Source: Rhodococcus sp. 06-235-1A
Lineage (GTDB): Bacteria > Actinomycetota > Actinomycetes > Mycobacteriales > Mycobacteriaceae
Reading direction: 5' to 3'
Assembly (NCBI RefSeq): GCF_002258785.1
Contig: NZ_NOYI01000008.1
Coordinates: 124,001-188,000, forward strand
Length of the DNA stretch: 64,000 nucleotides
Both the position numbers and the translations under genes were made by a program. Under the pieces are notes generated by a model that saw only the letters and a program-made list of their open reading frames with translations, was not told the DNA's origin and did not search any database. Every line of letters starts with the position of its first letter. Position 1 is the first letter of the stretch. Of the stretch, positions 1 through 9,036 are shown in pieces.

Positions 1-1
1 C

Positions 2-439
2 CTGCTCTACGGCGCAGAGCAGGTAGACCCTTCGATCGATCCGAACGCGTACAGCGGCAGCGTGGCCCAGGACAACAGTGAACTCCTGCTGTCGTGCGAC
101 AGTGGAGGTGCCGACGCCAGGAAACAGGCCGTCGAGGCGATGGCACCCGACGAATTCGCCGCCGACTCAGCCGAATCCGAACAGAAGCTGCTGGACGTGA
201 TCGGACGCAACACGCTCCCGCAAGTACGTACCGAGGTGCCGATGTACGTGGCCTACGGCGCTCTGGACGACGTGATACTGGCGCAATGGACTGCTGATGG
301 CATTGAAAAGGCTTGCGCTCTCGGCGATTCCGTCGTTGCGGAAGAACAGCCCGAAGCCGGGCACGACGTCAGCGATGAGGCTGCGATTTCGTTCATCTCC
401 GACCGGTTCGCCGGACGACCGGTGACGAGCACGTGCTGA
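2..439 (+). CDS. Secreted lipase-like protein, C-terminal part (5' truncated by window edge)
   Basis: The frame is open from base 2 to the TGA at 437-439, so only the last 145 residues are seen. They include a YGALDD segment, which looks like the strand carrying the acid residue, and a late PEAGHDVSDEA segment, which looks like the catalytic-histidine loop of an alpha/beta hydrolase. This arrangement resembles the actinobacterial secretory lipase (LIP) family, which hydrolyses esters outside the cell. The nucleophile and signal peptide would lie upstream of the window. Cysteines in SCDS, KACAL and the C-terminal TC could form disulfides, which suits an exported enzyme. The next gene starts 19 bases downstream on the same strand. 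Confidence 0.6.
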   Translation: MLYGAEQVDPSIDPNAYSGSVAQDNSELLLSCDSGGADARKQAVEAMAPDEFAADSAESEQKLLDVIGRNTLPQVRTEVPMYVAYGALDDVILAQWTADGIEKACALGDSVVAEEQPEAGHDVSDEAAISFISDRFAGRPVTSTC

Positions 440-458
440 CGAGCGAAGGAACGGTTCT

Positions 459-1331
459 GTGACCGAGAGAATCACGACGTACACCCACGACGGACTCGTG
501 TTCGACGTTCTGGACCAGGGACCTCTCGGCGGCCCGGTCGTGCTGCTGCTGCACGGCTTTCCCGAGCGAGCGTCGTCGTGGTCGGCGGTCATGGGGATCC
601 TGAACGACGCCGGATTCCGCACTGTTGCTCCGGACCAGCGCGGATACTCGCCGCGCGCCCGGCCCACACGGCGGCGGGATTATCGCGTCGGCGCACTCGT
701 GGGGGATGTCGTCGCCTTGATCGAGACGATCGGCACCCCGGTCCACCTGGCCGGACACGACTGGGGCGCGAACATCGCATGGGTCACCGCGGGCCGTCGA
801 CCCGACCTGGTGTCGTCACTGACAGCATTCTCGGTTCCCCACCCCGGTGCATTCATGACCGGCTTCCTCAGCTCGAAGCAGCTACTGCACTCCTGGTACT
901 TCGCGTTCTTCCAAGTGCCGATACTGCCCGAGAAGTGGATGACTCGGCCCGGCGAGAGAGCCGAAAAGTGGTACAGGGCAAGCGGCATGACCGAAGAGGA
1001 CCTCGAGCGCACGAAGACCGACATCGTCGACTACGGTGCGCTGCCCTTCGCTGTCACCTGGTATCGCGGACTGCCGTTCTCGAACCCGAGCATCGGTCGT
1101 CTGCGCATCACCGTCCCGACGTCGATGGTATGGAGTGACGGCGACACCTTCATCGGCCGCGCTGCCATCGACACCACCCAGAGGTATGTCGATGCGGCGT
1201 ACACGCTGACAGTGCTACCCGGCATCTCCCATTGGATTCCGACGCAGGCATCGAAAACTGCTGCAGCCGCGATCCTCACCAACGCCGAACTCGCAGTTGT
1301 GCAGGACTTCGAGCCCAATTCGTCTGCATAA
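459..1331 (+). CDS. Alpha/beta hydrolase, epoxide-hydrolase-like
   Basis: This is a 290-residue protein, a normal length for the epoxide hydrolase / haloalkane dehalogenase branch of the alpha/beta hydrolases. The oxyanion-hole motif HGFPE is at residues 32-36. The nucleophile elbow GHDWG is at 99-103, with Asp101 as nucleophile, which is typical of epoxide hydrolases rather than serine esterases. A late SDGDTF segment and a GISHW histidine complete the triad. The likely reaction is hydrolysis of an epoxide or small ester in the cytoplasm; the substrate is unknown. The start is GTG. It follows a lipase-like gene by 19 bases and converges on the MFS gene. Confidence 0.75.
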   Translation: MTERITTYTHDGLVFDVLDQGPLGGPVVLLLHGFPERASSWSAVMGILNDAGFRTVAPDQRGYSPRARPTRRRDYRVGALVGDVVALIETIGTPVHLAGHDWGANIAWVTAGRRPDLVSSLTAFSVPHPGAFMTGFLSSKQLLHSWYFAFFQVPILPEKWMTRPGERAEKWYRASGMTEEDLERTKTDIVDYGALPFAVTWYRGLPFSNPSIGRLRITVPTSMVWSDGDTFIGRAAIDTTQRYVDAAYTLTVLPGISHWIPTQASKTAAAAILTNAELAVVQDFEPNSSA

Positions 1332-1342
1332 CTGCGAGTTCG
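1286..1342. terminator. Bidirectional stem-loop terminator between convergent genes
   Basis: Arms at 1286-1304 and 1324-1342 pair at 18 of 19 positions; the outer 13 bases, CGAACTCGCAGTT, are perfect. The loop is 19 bases. The 5' arm lies inside the end of the hydrolase gene, so the hairpin straddles its stop codon. It sits between two convergent genes and has no clear T-tract. Confidence 0.55.
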
Positions 1343-1353
1343 ACGCGAACCAC

Positions 1354-2751
1354 TCAGGCTGCGTCGTTGAGTCTGACGAGATCGCGGCCCTTGGTTTCCG
1401 GTGCGAGGTAGGACGAGACCAGGGTGATCGCGGAGTAGATGACGAGCATCGCCGCGATGGGCCACCAGCTACCCGTCCATGCGGTGAGGCTGGCCGCGAG
1501 CAACGGTCCGATCGCGGTGGCGAGGATGCCGCCGATTTCCTTGGCCAGTGCGAGTTGTGTGAAGCGGGTACGCGCACCGAACAGTTCCGCCATCGTCACG
1601 CTCTCGAGTGAGAACAGGCCGAGCACACCGAGATTGAGAGCCAGCACCATGGCGACGACGAGGGCTACGGTATTGCCGCTCGTGACCATCAGCATCAGCG
1701 GGAAAGCCAGAATCATCGTCAGCGCACTGAGCACCATGTAGATCGGGCGACGACCGAATCGGTCGCCCAGGATGCCGACGATCGGAATGGTGGCGAAGCC
1801 GATGAGCGAGCCGTAGACGATCGCACTGGTGGCAATGGAACGATCTATCAGCAGAGTCGACGCGATGTAGCCCACCAGGAATGTCTGGATCAGTCCGGAG
1901 TTGCCGGCCTGACCGAAACGCAGACCCAGCGCGATGAAGAACGCGCGCCCCTTCTTCTGCTTGAGGCCGGACTCGAGAACGCTGACCTTCAGTTCCTCGT
2001 CGGTCTTCTCGATCTCGTCGCGCGAGAGGGCCACACCGTCGACCACATCGGCACGCTCTTCGAAGACCGGGCTCTCCCTCAGGTTCGAGCGCAACCACAC
2101 CGCGAAGATCATCAGGAAGAAGCTCGCGAGGAACGGTACTCGCCAGCCCCAGCTGAGCAACTGATCCTCGGACAGCACAGCGAGCAGTAGGGCCCAGATG
2201 GCCGACGCAGCAAGGGTTCCGGAGTTGGTGCCCAGGGAGACGAGCGACGCGATGAGGCCTCGACGCCTGTCCGGTGCGTACTCGACCAACATGACCGTGG
2301 CACCGGCAATTTCGGCTCCGGCACCGAATCCCTGGATGAGACGAAGTGCGACGAGCAGGATCGGGGCCATGATGCCGATCGCGTCGTAGGTAGGCAGCGC
2401 ACCGATGAGGGTGGTGGAGGCACCCATCATCGCGATGGTGATGAACAGGACCTTCTTTCGACCGATTCGATCGCCCATCCGGCCGAAGTAGATGGCACCG
2501 ACCAGACGGGCCACGTAGCCGACGCCGTACGTGGCCATGGCGGCGATCAACCCGATCGCCGGGCTGACGTCGGGGAAGAAGATTCGATTGAAGACGATCG
2601 CGGCGGCGAGCGAATACAGCTGGAAGTCCATGAACTCCATTGCTGTACCCAGCCAACCGGACATCGCCGCCTTGGTGAGGTCTTTCGTGCTGCGAGTCGG
2701 GACGGCGGTGTTACCGCGATCGTCCGTCGATTCGTTGGTGTCCTGTGACAT
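1354..2751 (-). CDS. MFS transporter (metabolite:H+ symporter type)
   Basis: This is a 465-residue, twelve-helix major facilitator protein. After the second helix it carries GRMGDRIGRKK, the MFS loop 2-3 signature, and it has a matching GDRFGRR in the second half. The sequence resembles the metabolite:H+ symporter branch (shikimate, dicarboxylate or sugar-acid carriers). I chose the ATG at 2751 over one four codons upstream because GGAG lies six bases before it. It follows the hexonate operon on the same strand after 159 bases, and that gap contains a box resembling the one at the operon promoter. It therefore probably imports the sugar acid that the operon degrades; this is inference. Confidence 0.8.
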   Translation of the reverse strand: MSQDTNESTDDRGNTAVPTRSTKDLTKAAMSGWLGTAMEFMDFQLYSLAAAIVFNRIFFPDVSPAIGLIAAMATYGVGYVARLVGAIYFGRMGDRIGRKKVLFITIAMMGASTTLIGALPTYDAIGIMAPILLVALRLIQGFGAGAEIAGATVMLVEYAPDRRRGLIASLVSLGTNSGTLAASAIWALLLAVLSEDQLLSWGWRVPFLASFFLMIFAVWLRSNLRESPVFEERADVVDGVALSRDEIEKTDEELKVSVLESGLKQKKGRAFFIALGLRFGQAGNSGLIQTFLVGYIASTLLIDRSIATSAIVYGSLIGFATIPIVGILGDRFGRRPIYMVLSALTMILAFPLMLMVTSGNTVALVVAMVLALNLGVLGLFSLESVTMAELFGARTRFTQLALAKEIGGILATAIGPLLAASLTAWTGSWWPIAAMLVIYSAITLVSSYLAPETKGRDLVRLNDAA

Positions 2752-2871
2752 CCGAAGCTCCATTGCTGGTGATGATCGATGAGTCCATGATGCGAGTTCG
2801 CCACGGGCCTACGTGAGACCGGTGCCTCATCGAGGGAGGTTGGTGGCGCTCGCCACAGTGATATACAAGCA

Positions 2872-2882
2872 CTGTTATACCA
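2872..2882 (-). promoter_or_regulatory. Candidate GntR operator upstream of the MFS gene
   Basis: On the minus strand this reads TGGTATAACAG. It matches 8 of 11 bases of TGGTAGTACTG, found before the hexonate operon at 8218-8228, and is close to the FadR-type consensus TNGTNNNACNA. It lies in the 159-base gap (2752-2910) between eda and the MFS gene, which otherwise shows no gene. Confidence 0.4.
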
Positions 2883-2910
2883 ATCCGTCAATGGCCCTTC
2901 GCGAACCGAA

Positions 2911-3570
2911 CTAGGCGCTGGACAGCGCACTCGCAGAGCGGGCCAGTTCCTCGATTGCCGACCAGTCCCCTGCCTGCACGAGCGAGCGCGGCGTGAGCCA
3001 ACTACCGCCGACGCACACCACGTTCGGCAACGCCAGGTAGGCGGCCGCGTTCTGCGGAGTGATCCCGCCGGTGGGGCAGAACTTCAAGTGCGGCAACGGA
3101 CCCGCCAGCGCCCCCAGCGCCGATGCACCTCCCGACGACTCGGCCGGGAAGAACTTCATCTCGGTCGATCCGCCCTCGGCAACTGTCATCGCTTCGGTCG
3201 CAGTCGACACGCCCGCCAGAAGCGGAACCGGTAGCGCGCGGGCCGCGTCGAGCAGGCCACTCGGGGATCCGGGCGAGACCAGAAATCGCGAGCCGGCATC
3301 GACCGATCTCAGTGCGTCCTCGCGGGTCAGCACCGTTCCCGCCCCGATGACTACTTCCGGCACGTTCGCAGCAATTGCCGCGATGGCACCGAGCCCAGCC
3401 TCCGAACGCAGCGTCATCTCGATGATGCCGATACCGCCGGCATACAGAGCCCGAGCCAGCGGAACCGCATCCTCGACCCGATCGATGACGACAACCGGTA
3501 TCACCGGGCTCACGTCCAATACATCACGGGCAGTGAGGTTTTCGGTCAATGCTTCGTGTTCGGAGGTCAT
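2911..3570 (-). CDS. eda: 2-dehydro-3-deoxy-phosphogluconate (KDPG) aldolase
   Basis: This is a 219-residue class I aldolase that splits KDPG into pyruvate and glyceraldehyde 3-phosphate, the last step of the pathway encoded here. The catalytic Glu is in IIEMTLRSE (Glu51) and the Schiff-base lysine is Lys139 in TEMKFFPAE. A later CPTGGI segment is the usual phosphate-binding stretch. The ATG at 3570 overlaps the TGA of the upstream uxuB-like gene by four bases (ATGA), which implies translational coupling. A longer upstream reading would run into that gene and is not needed. It is the last gene of the tight operon. Confidence 0.9.
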   Translation of the reverse strand: MTSEHEALTENLTARDVLDVSPVIPVVVIDRVEDAVPLARALYAGGIGIIEMTLRSEAGLGAIAAIAANVPEVVIGAGTVLTREDALRSVDAGSRFLVSPGSPSGLLDAARALPVPLLAGVSTATEAMTVAEGGSTEMKFFPAESSGGASALGALAGPLPHLKFCPTGGITPQNAAAYLALPNVVCVGGSWLTPRSLVQAGDWSAIEELARSASALSSA

Positions 3571-4979
3571 ACCAGCACTCGTTTCCACTCGCTCAGCGAG
3601 CCGGTCCGTAGGAAGTCGGTCCACGCAACGACCTGCGCGCCGAACGCTGAAGTGGGCCCGAGATCGGGCCCGAAGATGGATTCGATATCGAGCAGGTCCG
3701 ACGCCGACCCGGCACGGGCCAGCTGCGTCGACAACGGATCATCTGGCGCGCGTTCAGCTTTCGCCTCCTCGAGCACGAAAGCGCACCAGGCCCCGACCGC
3801 GAGAGCGAGCATATCCGTCGAACCACCGGCGGACATTGCGTCACGCACGGTTCCCAGTAGGCGCGGGCCGAGCTTCTGTGATCCGTCCATCGCCACCTGC
3901 CGGGTGGTGTGTTTCAGCGCCGGGTTGGCGAATCGCACACGAACCTCGTCGCCGTACCCGACAGCGTCCATTCCGCCGACCATCGTCGGTGCGACGTCTC
4001 GAAGAACCATGGTCCGGCAGATCTCGTCGAGCACCGGATCCCCGACCGCCTCGGCGATGGTGCTGTGCCCACGGAGGATTCCCAGGTACGCCAGCACCGA
4101 ATGGGTGGCATTGAGCACGCGCAGCTTCATCGTCTCCCAGGGCTCCACGTCCTCGACGAACTGCACGCCGACCCGCTCCCAGGCTGGACGCGGACCTGCG
4201 AAATCGTTCTCGATCACCCACTGCCGAAACGGCTCGCACACCACCAGAGCGTCGTCGCGCAGGCCGGTTCTTCGCTCGTTGTCCGCCCTGTCGTCGTCAG
4301 TGGTAGCGGGCACGATTCGATCGACCATGCTGCTGGGGAACGTGACTCGACGCGTGATCCATTCGGCCAGGCCGTCGTCGCGGCCACGGGCGGCGACGAA
4401 AGCGTGGACCAGCCCGGACAGAATTCGCCCGTTCGACGGCAGGTTGTCGCAGCACAGCACTGTCAGAGGCGAGTCGCCTGCCATACGCCGAGCCAACCCC
4501 GCCACCAACTGCCCGGCCACCGTGCGCGGCGGCCTGCCGATCAGATCAGCCACGATCTCCGGATCGTCCAGACGCAGTCGGCCCGAGGCAGGGTCGAGCC
4601 GATATCCCTTCTCGGTGACCGTCAGAGTGACGATGTGCGTTGCCGGATCGGCGATGGCCTCGACAACCGCGCCGGGGTCTGCAGCTGCGTTCCGTACCTC
4701 GAGCATCGAGCCGACAACGGTGGCCGTGGTCTGCTCGGTTCCCTTCTGTACCAGGGTGAACAACCCGTCCTGCGGGGCGAGCTGCTCCACCACCGTATTG
4801 CTTCGCTGAGTGAAACCTGTGATGCCCCAGTTCGTTTCCCCGGTCAACAGTGCGGCCTCGTAGGTGAACGCTGCCTGATGCGCCCGGTGGAACGCTCCGA
4901 CGCCGAGATGCACGATTCCACTGGAGGTGGGACGGGAGACCGTGGCGGTCGCGTCGGACAACCGTGTGGACGCAGTCAT
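3567..4979 (-). CDS. uxuB: D-mannonate oxidoreductase / fructuronate reductase (mannitol dehydrogenase family)
   Basis: This is a 470-residue member of the polyol-specific long-chain dehydrogenases. The N-terminal nucleotide-binding stretch GIVHLGVGAFHRAHQA is clear, and the family active-site pattern K-x4-N-x2-H is present in MKLRVLNATH. Sequence alone does not separate mannitol 2-dehydrogenase from fructuronate reductase. Its position between KDG kinase and KDPG aldolase, with a ManD gene in the same operon, favours NAD(P)H-dependent interconversion of D-fructuronate and D-mannonate. It has four-base ATGA overlaps with both neighbours (4976-4979 and 3567-3570). Confidence 0.8.
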   Translation of the reverse strand: MTASTRLSDATATVSRPTSSGIVHLGVGAFHRAHQAAFTYEAALLTGETNWGITGFTQRSNTVVEQLAPQDGLFTLVQKGTEQTTATVVGSMLEVRNAAADPGAVVEAIADPATHIVTLTVTEKGYRLDPASGRLRLDDPEIVADLIGRPPRTVAGQLVAGLARRMAGDSPLTVLCCDNLPSNGRILSGLVHAFVAARGRDDGLAEWITRRVTFPSSMVDRIVPATTDDDRADNERRTGLRDDALVVCEPFRQWVIENDFAGPRPAWERVGVQFVEDVEPWETMKLRVLNATHSVLAYLGILRGHSTIAEAVGDPVLDEICRTMVLRDVAPTMVGGMDAVGYGDEVRVRFANPALKHTTRQVAMDGSQKLGPRLLGTVRDAMSAGGSTDMLALAVGAWCAFVLEEAKAERAPDDPLSTQLARAGSASDLLDIESIFGPDLGPTSAFGAQVVAWTDFLRTGSLSEWKRVLV

Positions 4980-5926
4980 GTCGCTACTCGCTCGGTGCGG
5001 TATCGCTCACCGTGGCGGCGGATCTCGTCGAGCGGTGCAATGAGACCGGTGCCGCCGCGTCCGCCGACACTCAGCGATGCCGCTGCTGCAGCCATGACCG
5101 CGGCCTCGCGAAGATCGTCGCCGAGAGCGAGACGCGCCGTCAGGGTACCGGCGAACACGTCACCGGCACCGGTCTGATCGATCACCTGGTGAGCAGGAAT
5201 CACCGGCTGATGGGACCGTCCCTCCGCGGTGAAGATGCTGGACCCATCGGAACCCTGGGTGACCACCACGGAGCGTGCACCCCAGCCCATCAGGGACGCC
5301 GCAGCACTCGCCGGATCGTCTGTGCCGAGCAGCAATTCGATCTCACTCGGTGCCGACGGCACCATCACCTCGCAGTAGGGAGCGATGTTCTTCAGGAAGT
5401 CGCGCGCCTGATCGGCCGTCGTCAACCTGGGGCGGAAGTTGGGGTCGTAGACGAATCTGCCTGAATGCTGCGCCACGTGCAGCATCGTGCGGGCGAGGGT
5501 GGGTGACAGTGCCGCAGCGATCCCGCCGCCCAAGACAGCACCCGCATGCTCGATCACGCCCTCCGGCAGGTCCGCCACGTCGAGCTGGCTGCCAACCGAA
5601 CCGGCTCGGGCATAGGAGAACTGGCGATTGCCCTCTGGATCGATGTGCAGGAAGTAGACACCCTGCTGGCCGGGGACTCGCCGAATGTACGTGTCGTCGA
5701 TGCCGAGCTCGCGAATTCGCCGACAGACAGCATCGCCGAGCTCGTCGTCGGATACCTGCGCGACGAGGGCGACCGAAGCACCCGCAGCAGCAGCCGCGGC
5801 ACCTGCGTTGACGACATCTCCCGATACTCCGAGCACACCGTCTGCTCCGTGCCGAAAGGCCTCGGTGGTCGAGACCTCGACGAGCGGCTCGCCGAGCAGG
5901 ACTACATCGAACTGCGTTGTGGTCAT
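4976..5926 (-). CDS. kdgK: 2-keto-3-deoxygluconate kinase (PfkB family)
   Basis: This is a 316-residue ribokinase-fold enzyme that phosphorylates KDG to KDPG with ATP. The N-terminal part carries NAGAAAAAAG near residue 40. The C-terminal PfkB signature DQTGAGDVFAG is at 250-260, with Asp256 as catalytic base. Residues YDPNFRP at 160-166 fit KDG kinases. The open frame extends far upstream through the ManD gene, so I placed the start at the ATG at 5926, eight bases after the ManD stop. It overlaps the next gene by ATGA. Confidence 0.88.
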   Translation of the reverse strand: MTTTQFDVVLLGEPLVEVSTTEAFRHGADGVLGVSGDVVNAGAAAAAAGASVALVAQVSDDELGDAVCRRIRELGIDDTYIRRVPGQQGVYFLHIDPEGNRQFSYARAGSVGSQLDVADLPEGVIEHAGAVLGGGIAAALSPTLARTMLHVAQHSGRFVYDPNFRPRLTTADQARDFLKNIAPYCEVMVPSAPSEIELLLGTDDPASAAASLMGWGARSVVVTQGSDGSSIFTAEGRSHQPVIPAHQVIDQTGAGDVFAGTLTARLALGDDLREAAVMAAAAASLSVGGRGGTGLIAPLDEIRRHGERYRTERVAT

Positions 5927-5934
5927 GTGGCGCT

Positions 5935-7140
5935 TCACCAATCGTGCATACTGCCGTCGAGACGGCGATTGACGGGCAGGTACTTGGGGTTGTACGGGTA
6001 CTTCGCGGCCGCCTCTTCGTTCACCTCGACGCCGATGCCCGGCCGGTTTCCCGGATGCATGAAGCCGTCGGTGAAGGTGTAACTCGTCTGGAACACATCG
6101 CCCGTCGGGTCGACGTGCCCCATGTACTCCTGCACTCCGAAGTTGGGAATCGACAGATCCACATGCAATGCGGCCGCGAGGGATACGGGCGAAAGATCGC
6201 CCGCACCATGCGATCCCGATCGAATACCGTACAGATCGGCCAGCGAGAATATTCTCCGCAGATGGGTGATACCGCCGGCGTGCGAGACCGACGCGCGGAT
6301 GTAGTCGATCCACCGGTTGGTGATCAGATCCTGGCAGTCCCAGATCGAGTTGAAGATCTCTCCGACGGCAATCGGGGTGGTGGTGTGCTGACGAATGACG
6401 GCGAAGGCGCTCTGATCCTCCGCGGGGGTGGGATCTTCGATCCAGAACATGCGCATCTCTTCGAGGTCACGCCCGAGCCGTCCCGCCTCGATCGGACTCA
6501 GGCGATGATGCACGTCGTGCAGGAGATGGAAGTCGAACCCGTGACGTTCTCGGACGGCACCGAGCATCTGGGGCGCGAACCGCATGTACGGGGCGGTGTC
6601 CCACGAGTCCTCCTGCGGCGCAGCGCCGGATGCGGGTTCGTAGAATCCGTCGACCGGAATTCCGTAGGTCTTCTTCAGACCGGGAATGGCCGACTGGGCA
6701 CGAATTGCTTTGTAGCCCTTGTCGAGATGCGCTTGGACGTCGTCGAGCATCTCTTCGACGCTGCCGCCGCTGGCGTGCCCGTAGACCATGATGCCGTCCC
6801 GTGCAGCACCACCGAGGAGCTGGTAGACCGGCATATCGGCGGCCTTGCCCTTGATGTCCCACAGCGCGACGTCGACCGCTGCGATGGCCGTCATGGTCAC
6901 CGGACCACGTCGCCAGTAGGCACCCTTGTACAGGTACTGCCAGATGTCTTCGATCCGATGGGGATCGCGTCCGATCAGGAGCGGCGCAATGTGGTCCTTC
7001 AGGTACGACTCGACCGCGAGCTCGCGTCCGTTCAGCGTCGCATCACCCCACCCGACGATGCCCTCGTCGGTGGTGATCTTGAGCGTGACGTAGTTGCGCC
7101 CCGGAGCCGTCACGATGACGGTGGCGTCGATGATTTTCAT
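5935..7140 (-). CDS. manD: D-mannonate dehydratase, enolase superfamily (ManD/RspA type)
   Basis: This is a 401-residue protein, the normal ManD length. It dehydrates D-mannonate to 2-keto-3-deoxygluconate. The barrel Mg ligands are Asp209 (in LLHDVHH), Glu235 (in WIEDPTP) and Glu261 (in VGEIFN). The N-terminal [14 protein letters not shown] and the conserved C-terminal [18 protein letters not shown] stretch are typical of the family. The ATG at 7140 overlaps the dehydrogenase stop by four bases (ATGA). This is the enolase-fold enzyme, not the unrelated UxuA dehydratase. Confidence 0.9.
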   Translation of the reverse strand: MKIIDATVIVTAPGRNYVTLKITTDEGIVGWGDATLNGRELAVESYLKDHIAPLLIGRDPHRIEDIWQYLYKGAYWRRGPVTMTAIAAVDVALWDIKGKAADMPVYQLLGGAARDGIMVYGHASGGSVEEMLDDVQAHLDKGYKAIRAQSAIPGLKKTYGIPVDGFYEPASGAAPQEDSWDTAPYMRFAPQMLGAVRERHGFDFHLLHDVHHRLSPIEAGRLGRDLEEMRMFWIEDPTPAEDQSAFAVIRQHTTTPIAVGEIFNSIWDCQDLITNRWIDYIRASVSHAGGITHLRRIFSLADLYGIRSGSHGAGDLSPVSLAAALHVDLSIPNFGVQEYMGHVDPTGDVFQTSYTFTDGFMHPGNRPGIGVEVNEEAAAKYPYNPKYLPVNRRLDGSMHDW

Positions 7141-8183
7141 TGCGGTCCTCGAGAAGTGGTGTCGATGACGATCTTGAGCTGAGTGGGGTCGGTGAGGGCC
7201 GCTTCGAGCGCTGCAGCCGATTCGGCCAACGGGTACGACGATGTGACCAGTGCCGCGAGGTCCACACGCGCCGATCCAGCGAGTGCGATCGCGTCGGCGA
7301 ATGCCGAAGGGCCATAACGGAAGCACCCGCGGATATCGAGCTCCCAGCGCTGCACTGACCCGATCGGAAACTCGGCGACCGCCCGCCCCGGCACGCCGAC
7401 GAGCGCCAGAATGCCTGCCGGGCCGAGTGAGCGGGCTGCGTCGGCAATGGCTCCTGGATGACCCGAGCAGTCGAACGCGATGTCGAAAGCGCCCTCGGGC
7501 AGTGCGTCCTCACCCGAGCGCAGAGTAGCCGTGGCACCCAGCGCCGCCGCGACCTCGAGCCGCGCGGGTGCGACGTCGGTGATGGTCGTCTCCGATGCGC
7601 CCAGGGCGATGACCGTCTGCAGAACCAACAGTCCGATGGGCCCGGCACCGGTGATCGCGATGCGCTTGCCCAACACCGAGCCGACTCGGGCTGCGGCCCA
7701 CGCTGCAACGGCCAGGGGCTCGATCAGTGCAGCGACGCCGTCGTCGATCGAATCCGGGAGCGGGTGCGCGAATTCGGCTGCGAGAACGACGGATTGCCGA
7801 AGCAGTCCGTGATTCGGCGGGGATCCGAAGCAGACGACGCTGGGGCAGACGTTGTAGTGACCGCTCAGGCTCAGCGGCGAGGTGCCGTTCGGAACCGCGG
7901 GCTCGATGGCCACTCGCTGGCCGATGCGGTCCTGAGACACGCCCGCGCCGACCTCGGTGACGACCCCGAATCCCTCGTGCCCCAATACGGTGGGCTGGGT
8001 CAGCGAGTTGGAGCCGTTGCGGCCGTCTGCGTAGTAGTGCAGGTCCGATCCGCACAGGCTCACGCCGTGCACCTCCACCCTGACCTGGCCGTCGCCGACC
8101 TCCATACGGTCGATCTTCTCGATCCGCAAGTCACGTGGACCGTGCAGAACGGCCGCCTCGTCGTTGCCGCTGATCACTGCCAT
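7137..8183 (-). CDS. Zinc-dependent medium-chain dehydrogenase, probable L-gulonate/L-idonate 5-dehydrogenase
   Basis: This is a 348-residue medium-chain dehydrogenase. Catalytic zinc ligands are Cys44 and the His69-Glu70 pair of LGHE, with Glu155 in IEPLAVA. The Rossmann motif GAGPIG is at 179-184. The structural-zinc loop is reduced to [16 protein letters not shown], as in sorbitol/idonate dehydrogenases. RspB-type enzymes encoded beside ManD genes oxidise L-gulonate to D-fructuronate, and that role would supply the UxuB substrate here. First gene of the minus-strand operon; the start at 8183 faces the GntR gene across 119 bases. Confidence 0.8.
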   Translation of the reverse strand: MAVISGNDEAAVLHGPRDLRIEKIDRMEVGDGQVRVEVHGVSLCGSDLHYYADGRNGSNSLTQPTVLGHEGFGVVTEVGAGVSQDRIGQRVAIEPAVPNGTSPLSLSGHYNVCPSVVCFGSPPNHGLLRQSVVLAAEFAHPLPDSIDDGVAALIEPLAVAAWAAARVGSVLGKRIAITGAGPIGLLVLQTVIALGASETTITDVAPARLEVAAALGATATLRSGEDALPEGAFDIAFDCSGHPGAIADAARSLGPAGILALVGVPGRAVAEFPIGSVQRWELDIRGCFRYGPSAFADAIALAGSARVDLAALVTSSYPLAESAAALEAALTDPTQLKIVIDTTSRGPQ

Positions 8184-8217
8184 CGCTGTCGAGCCTCCGC
8201 CGTAGTGCGTTGAATAT

Positions 8218-8234
8218 CAGTACTACCATACTAG
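8218..8234. promoter_or_regulatory. Candidate GntR operator in the divergent dehydrogenase/gntR promoter
   Basis: The plus strand reads CAGTACTACCATACTAG. AGTA (8219-8222) and TACT (8229-8232) form an inverted repeat. The minus strand gives TGGTAGTACTG, close to the FadR-type consensus TNGTNNNACNA and to the box at 2872-2882. It sits between the two divergent starts, where one repressor could control both directions. Confidence 0.45.
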
Positions 8235-8290
8235 TGGCGGAGGGCACTTCGTCAAGGGTTCGGCACTACGGGTCACCCCGCACCCCGCGT

Positions 8291-8302
8291 TAGTCTTGAC
8301 CG
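8291..8302 (+). promoter_or_regulatory. -10 element of a probable leaderless gntR transcript
   Basis: TAGTCT at 8291-8296 is followed by six bases and then the GTG start at 8303. There is no purine-rich ribosome binding site. Transcription would start at or next to the GTG, giving a leaderless mRNA, which is common in actinobacteria. Confidence 0.4.
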
Positions 8303-9016
8303 GTGAGCACACAGAACAGCAGGAAAGTCACCGCACGAGAGCGGGCGTACCGAGAGTTACGCCTACGCATCGTGTCCTTGACACTCCCCCCGGGTAGCCC
8401 GCTGTCGGAGAACGAATTGGCCGAGCAGATGTCCGTGAGTCGCACACCCGTCCGCGAGAGCCTGATCCTGCTGGCCGAGGAAGGGCTCGTGCAGGTCTTT
8501 CCGCAACTCGGCACATTCGTCTCGCGCGTCGACACCGAACGTGTTGCCGATGCCCAATTCGTCCGCGAGGCAATCGAAACCGCGTCGCTCAGCGATGCGG
8601 TCACGTCTCGCTCGGACGACGACCTCGCGGCGTTGCGCGCCAACTTGGCAGCACAGGCCGAGCCCGGAATCGACATGGATCAGTTCTTCGAGCTGGACGA
8701 GCAATTCCATCAACTGCTCCTCGCGGCCGGCGGACACTCCGCTGCATGGCGATCCGTCGAATCCGCCAAGGCTCACCTGGACCGGGCCCGACGACTGGGC
8801 CTGCGCGACACCCGTCCGATCCCGGACCTCATCGCGCAACACACCGCAATAGTCGACGGCCTCGAAGCACGAGACTTCGAGGCCGCCGTCCGATCGATGC
8901 GCGAGCATCTGCGCGCCGTGTTCGCCGATGTGGAACACATCAAGAGCAAGAGCCCACACCTGTTCTCCAACAGCAACGAGCGTCCGACGCGCAAGGTCGT
9001 CTCCAGCTGGGAGTGA
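8303..9016 (+). CDS. GntR-family (FadR/FCD type) transcriptional regulator
   Basis: This is a 237-residue protein with a winged helix-turn-helix at about residues 15-75 (the helix containing LAEQMSVSRTPVRESLILL) and a helical FCD ligand domain from about 85 to 215. FCD regulators commonly sense sugar acids or other carboxylates and repress nearby catabolic genes. It is divergent from the hexonate operon and shares its 119-base promoter region, so it is probably the local repressor, released by a hexonate or KDG-type inducer. The start GTG has no ribosome binding site but a -10 six bases before it. It converges on the thiolase gene, 20 bases away. Confidence 0.85.
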   Translation: MSTQNSRKVTARERAYRELRLRIVSLTLPPGSPLSENELAEQMSVSRTPVRESLILLAEEGLVQVFPQLGTFVSRVDTERVADAQFVREAIETASLSDAVTSRSDDDLAALRANLAAQAEPGIDMDQFFELDEQFHQLLLAAGGHSAAWRSVESAKAHLDRARRLGLRDTRPIPDLIAQHTAIVDGLEARDFEAAVRSMREHLRAVFADVEHIKSKSPHLFSNSNERPTRKVVSSWE

Positions 9017-9036
9017 GTGCGGCTCCGCCGCAGGCA

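Noticed and set aside
3567-4979. Naming the polyol dehydrogenase as mannitol 2-dehydrogenase
   Set aside because: The family is shared, but ManD, KDG kinase and KDPG aldolase in the same overlapping operon favour fructuronate reductase.
5917-7182. 421-residue plus-strand frame opposite manD
   Set aside because: It is antisense to a complete ManD with all metal ligands.
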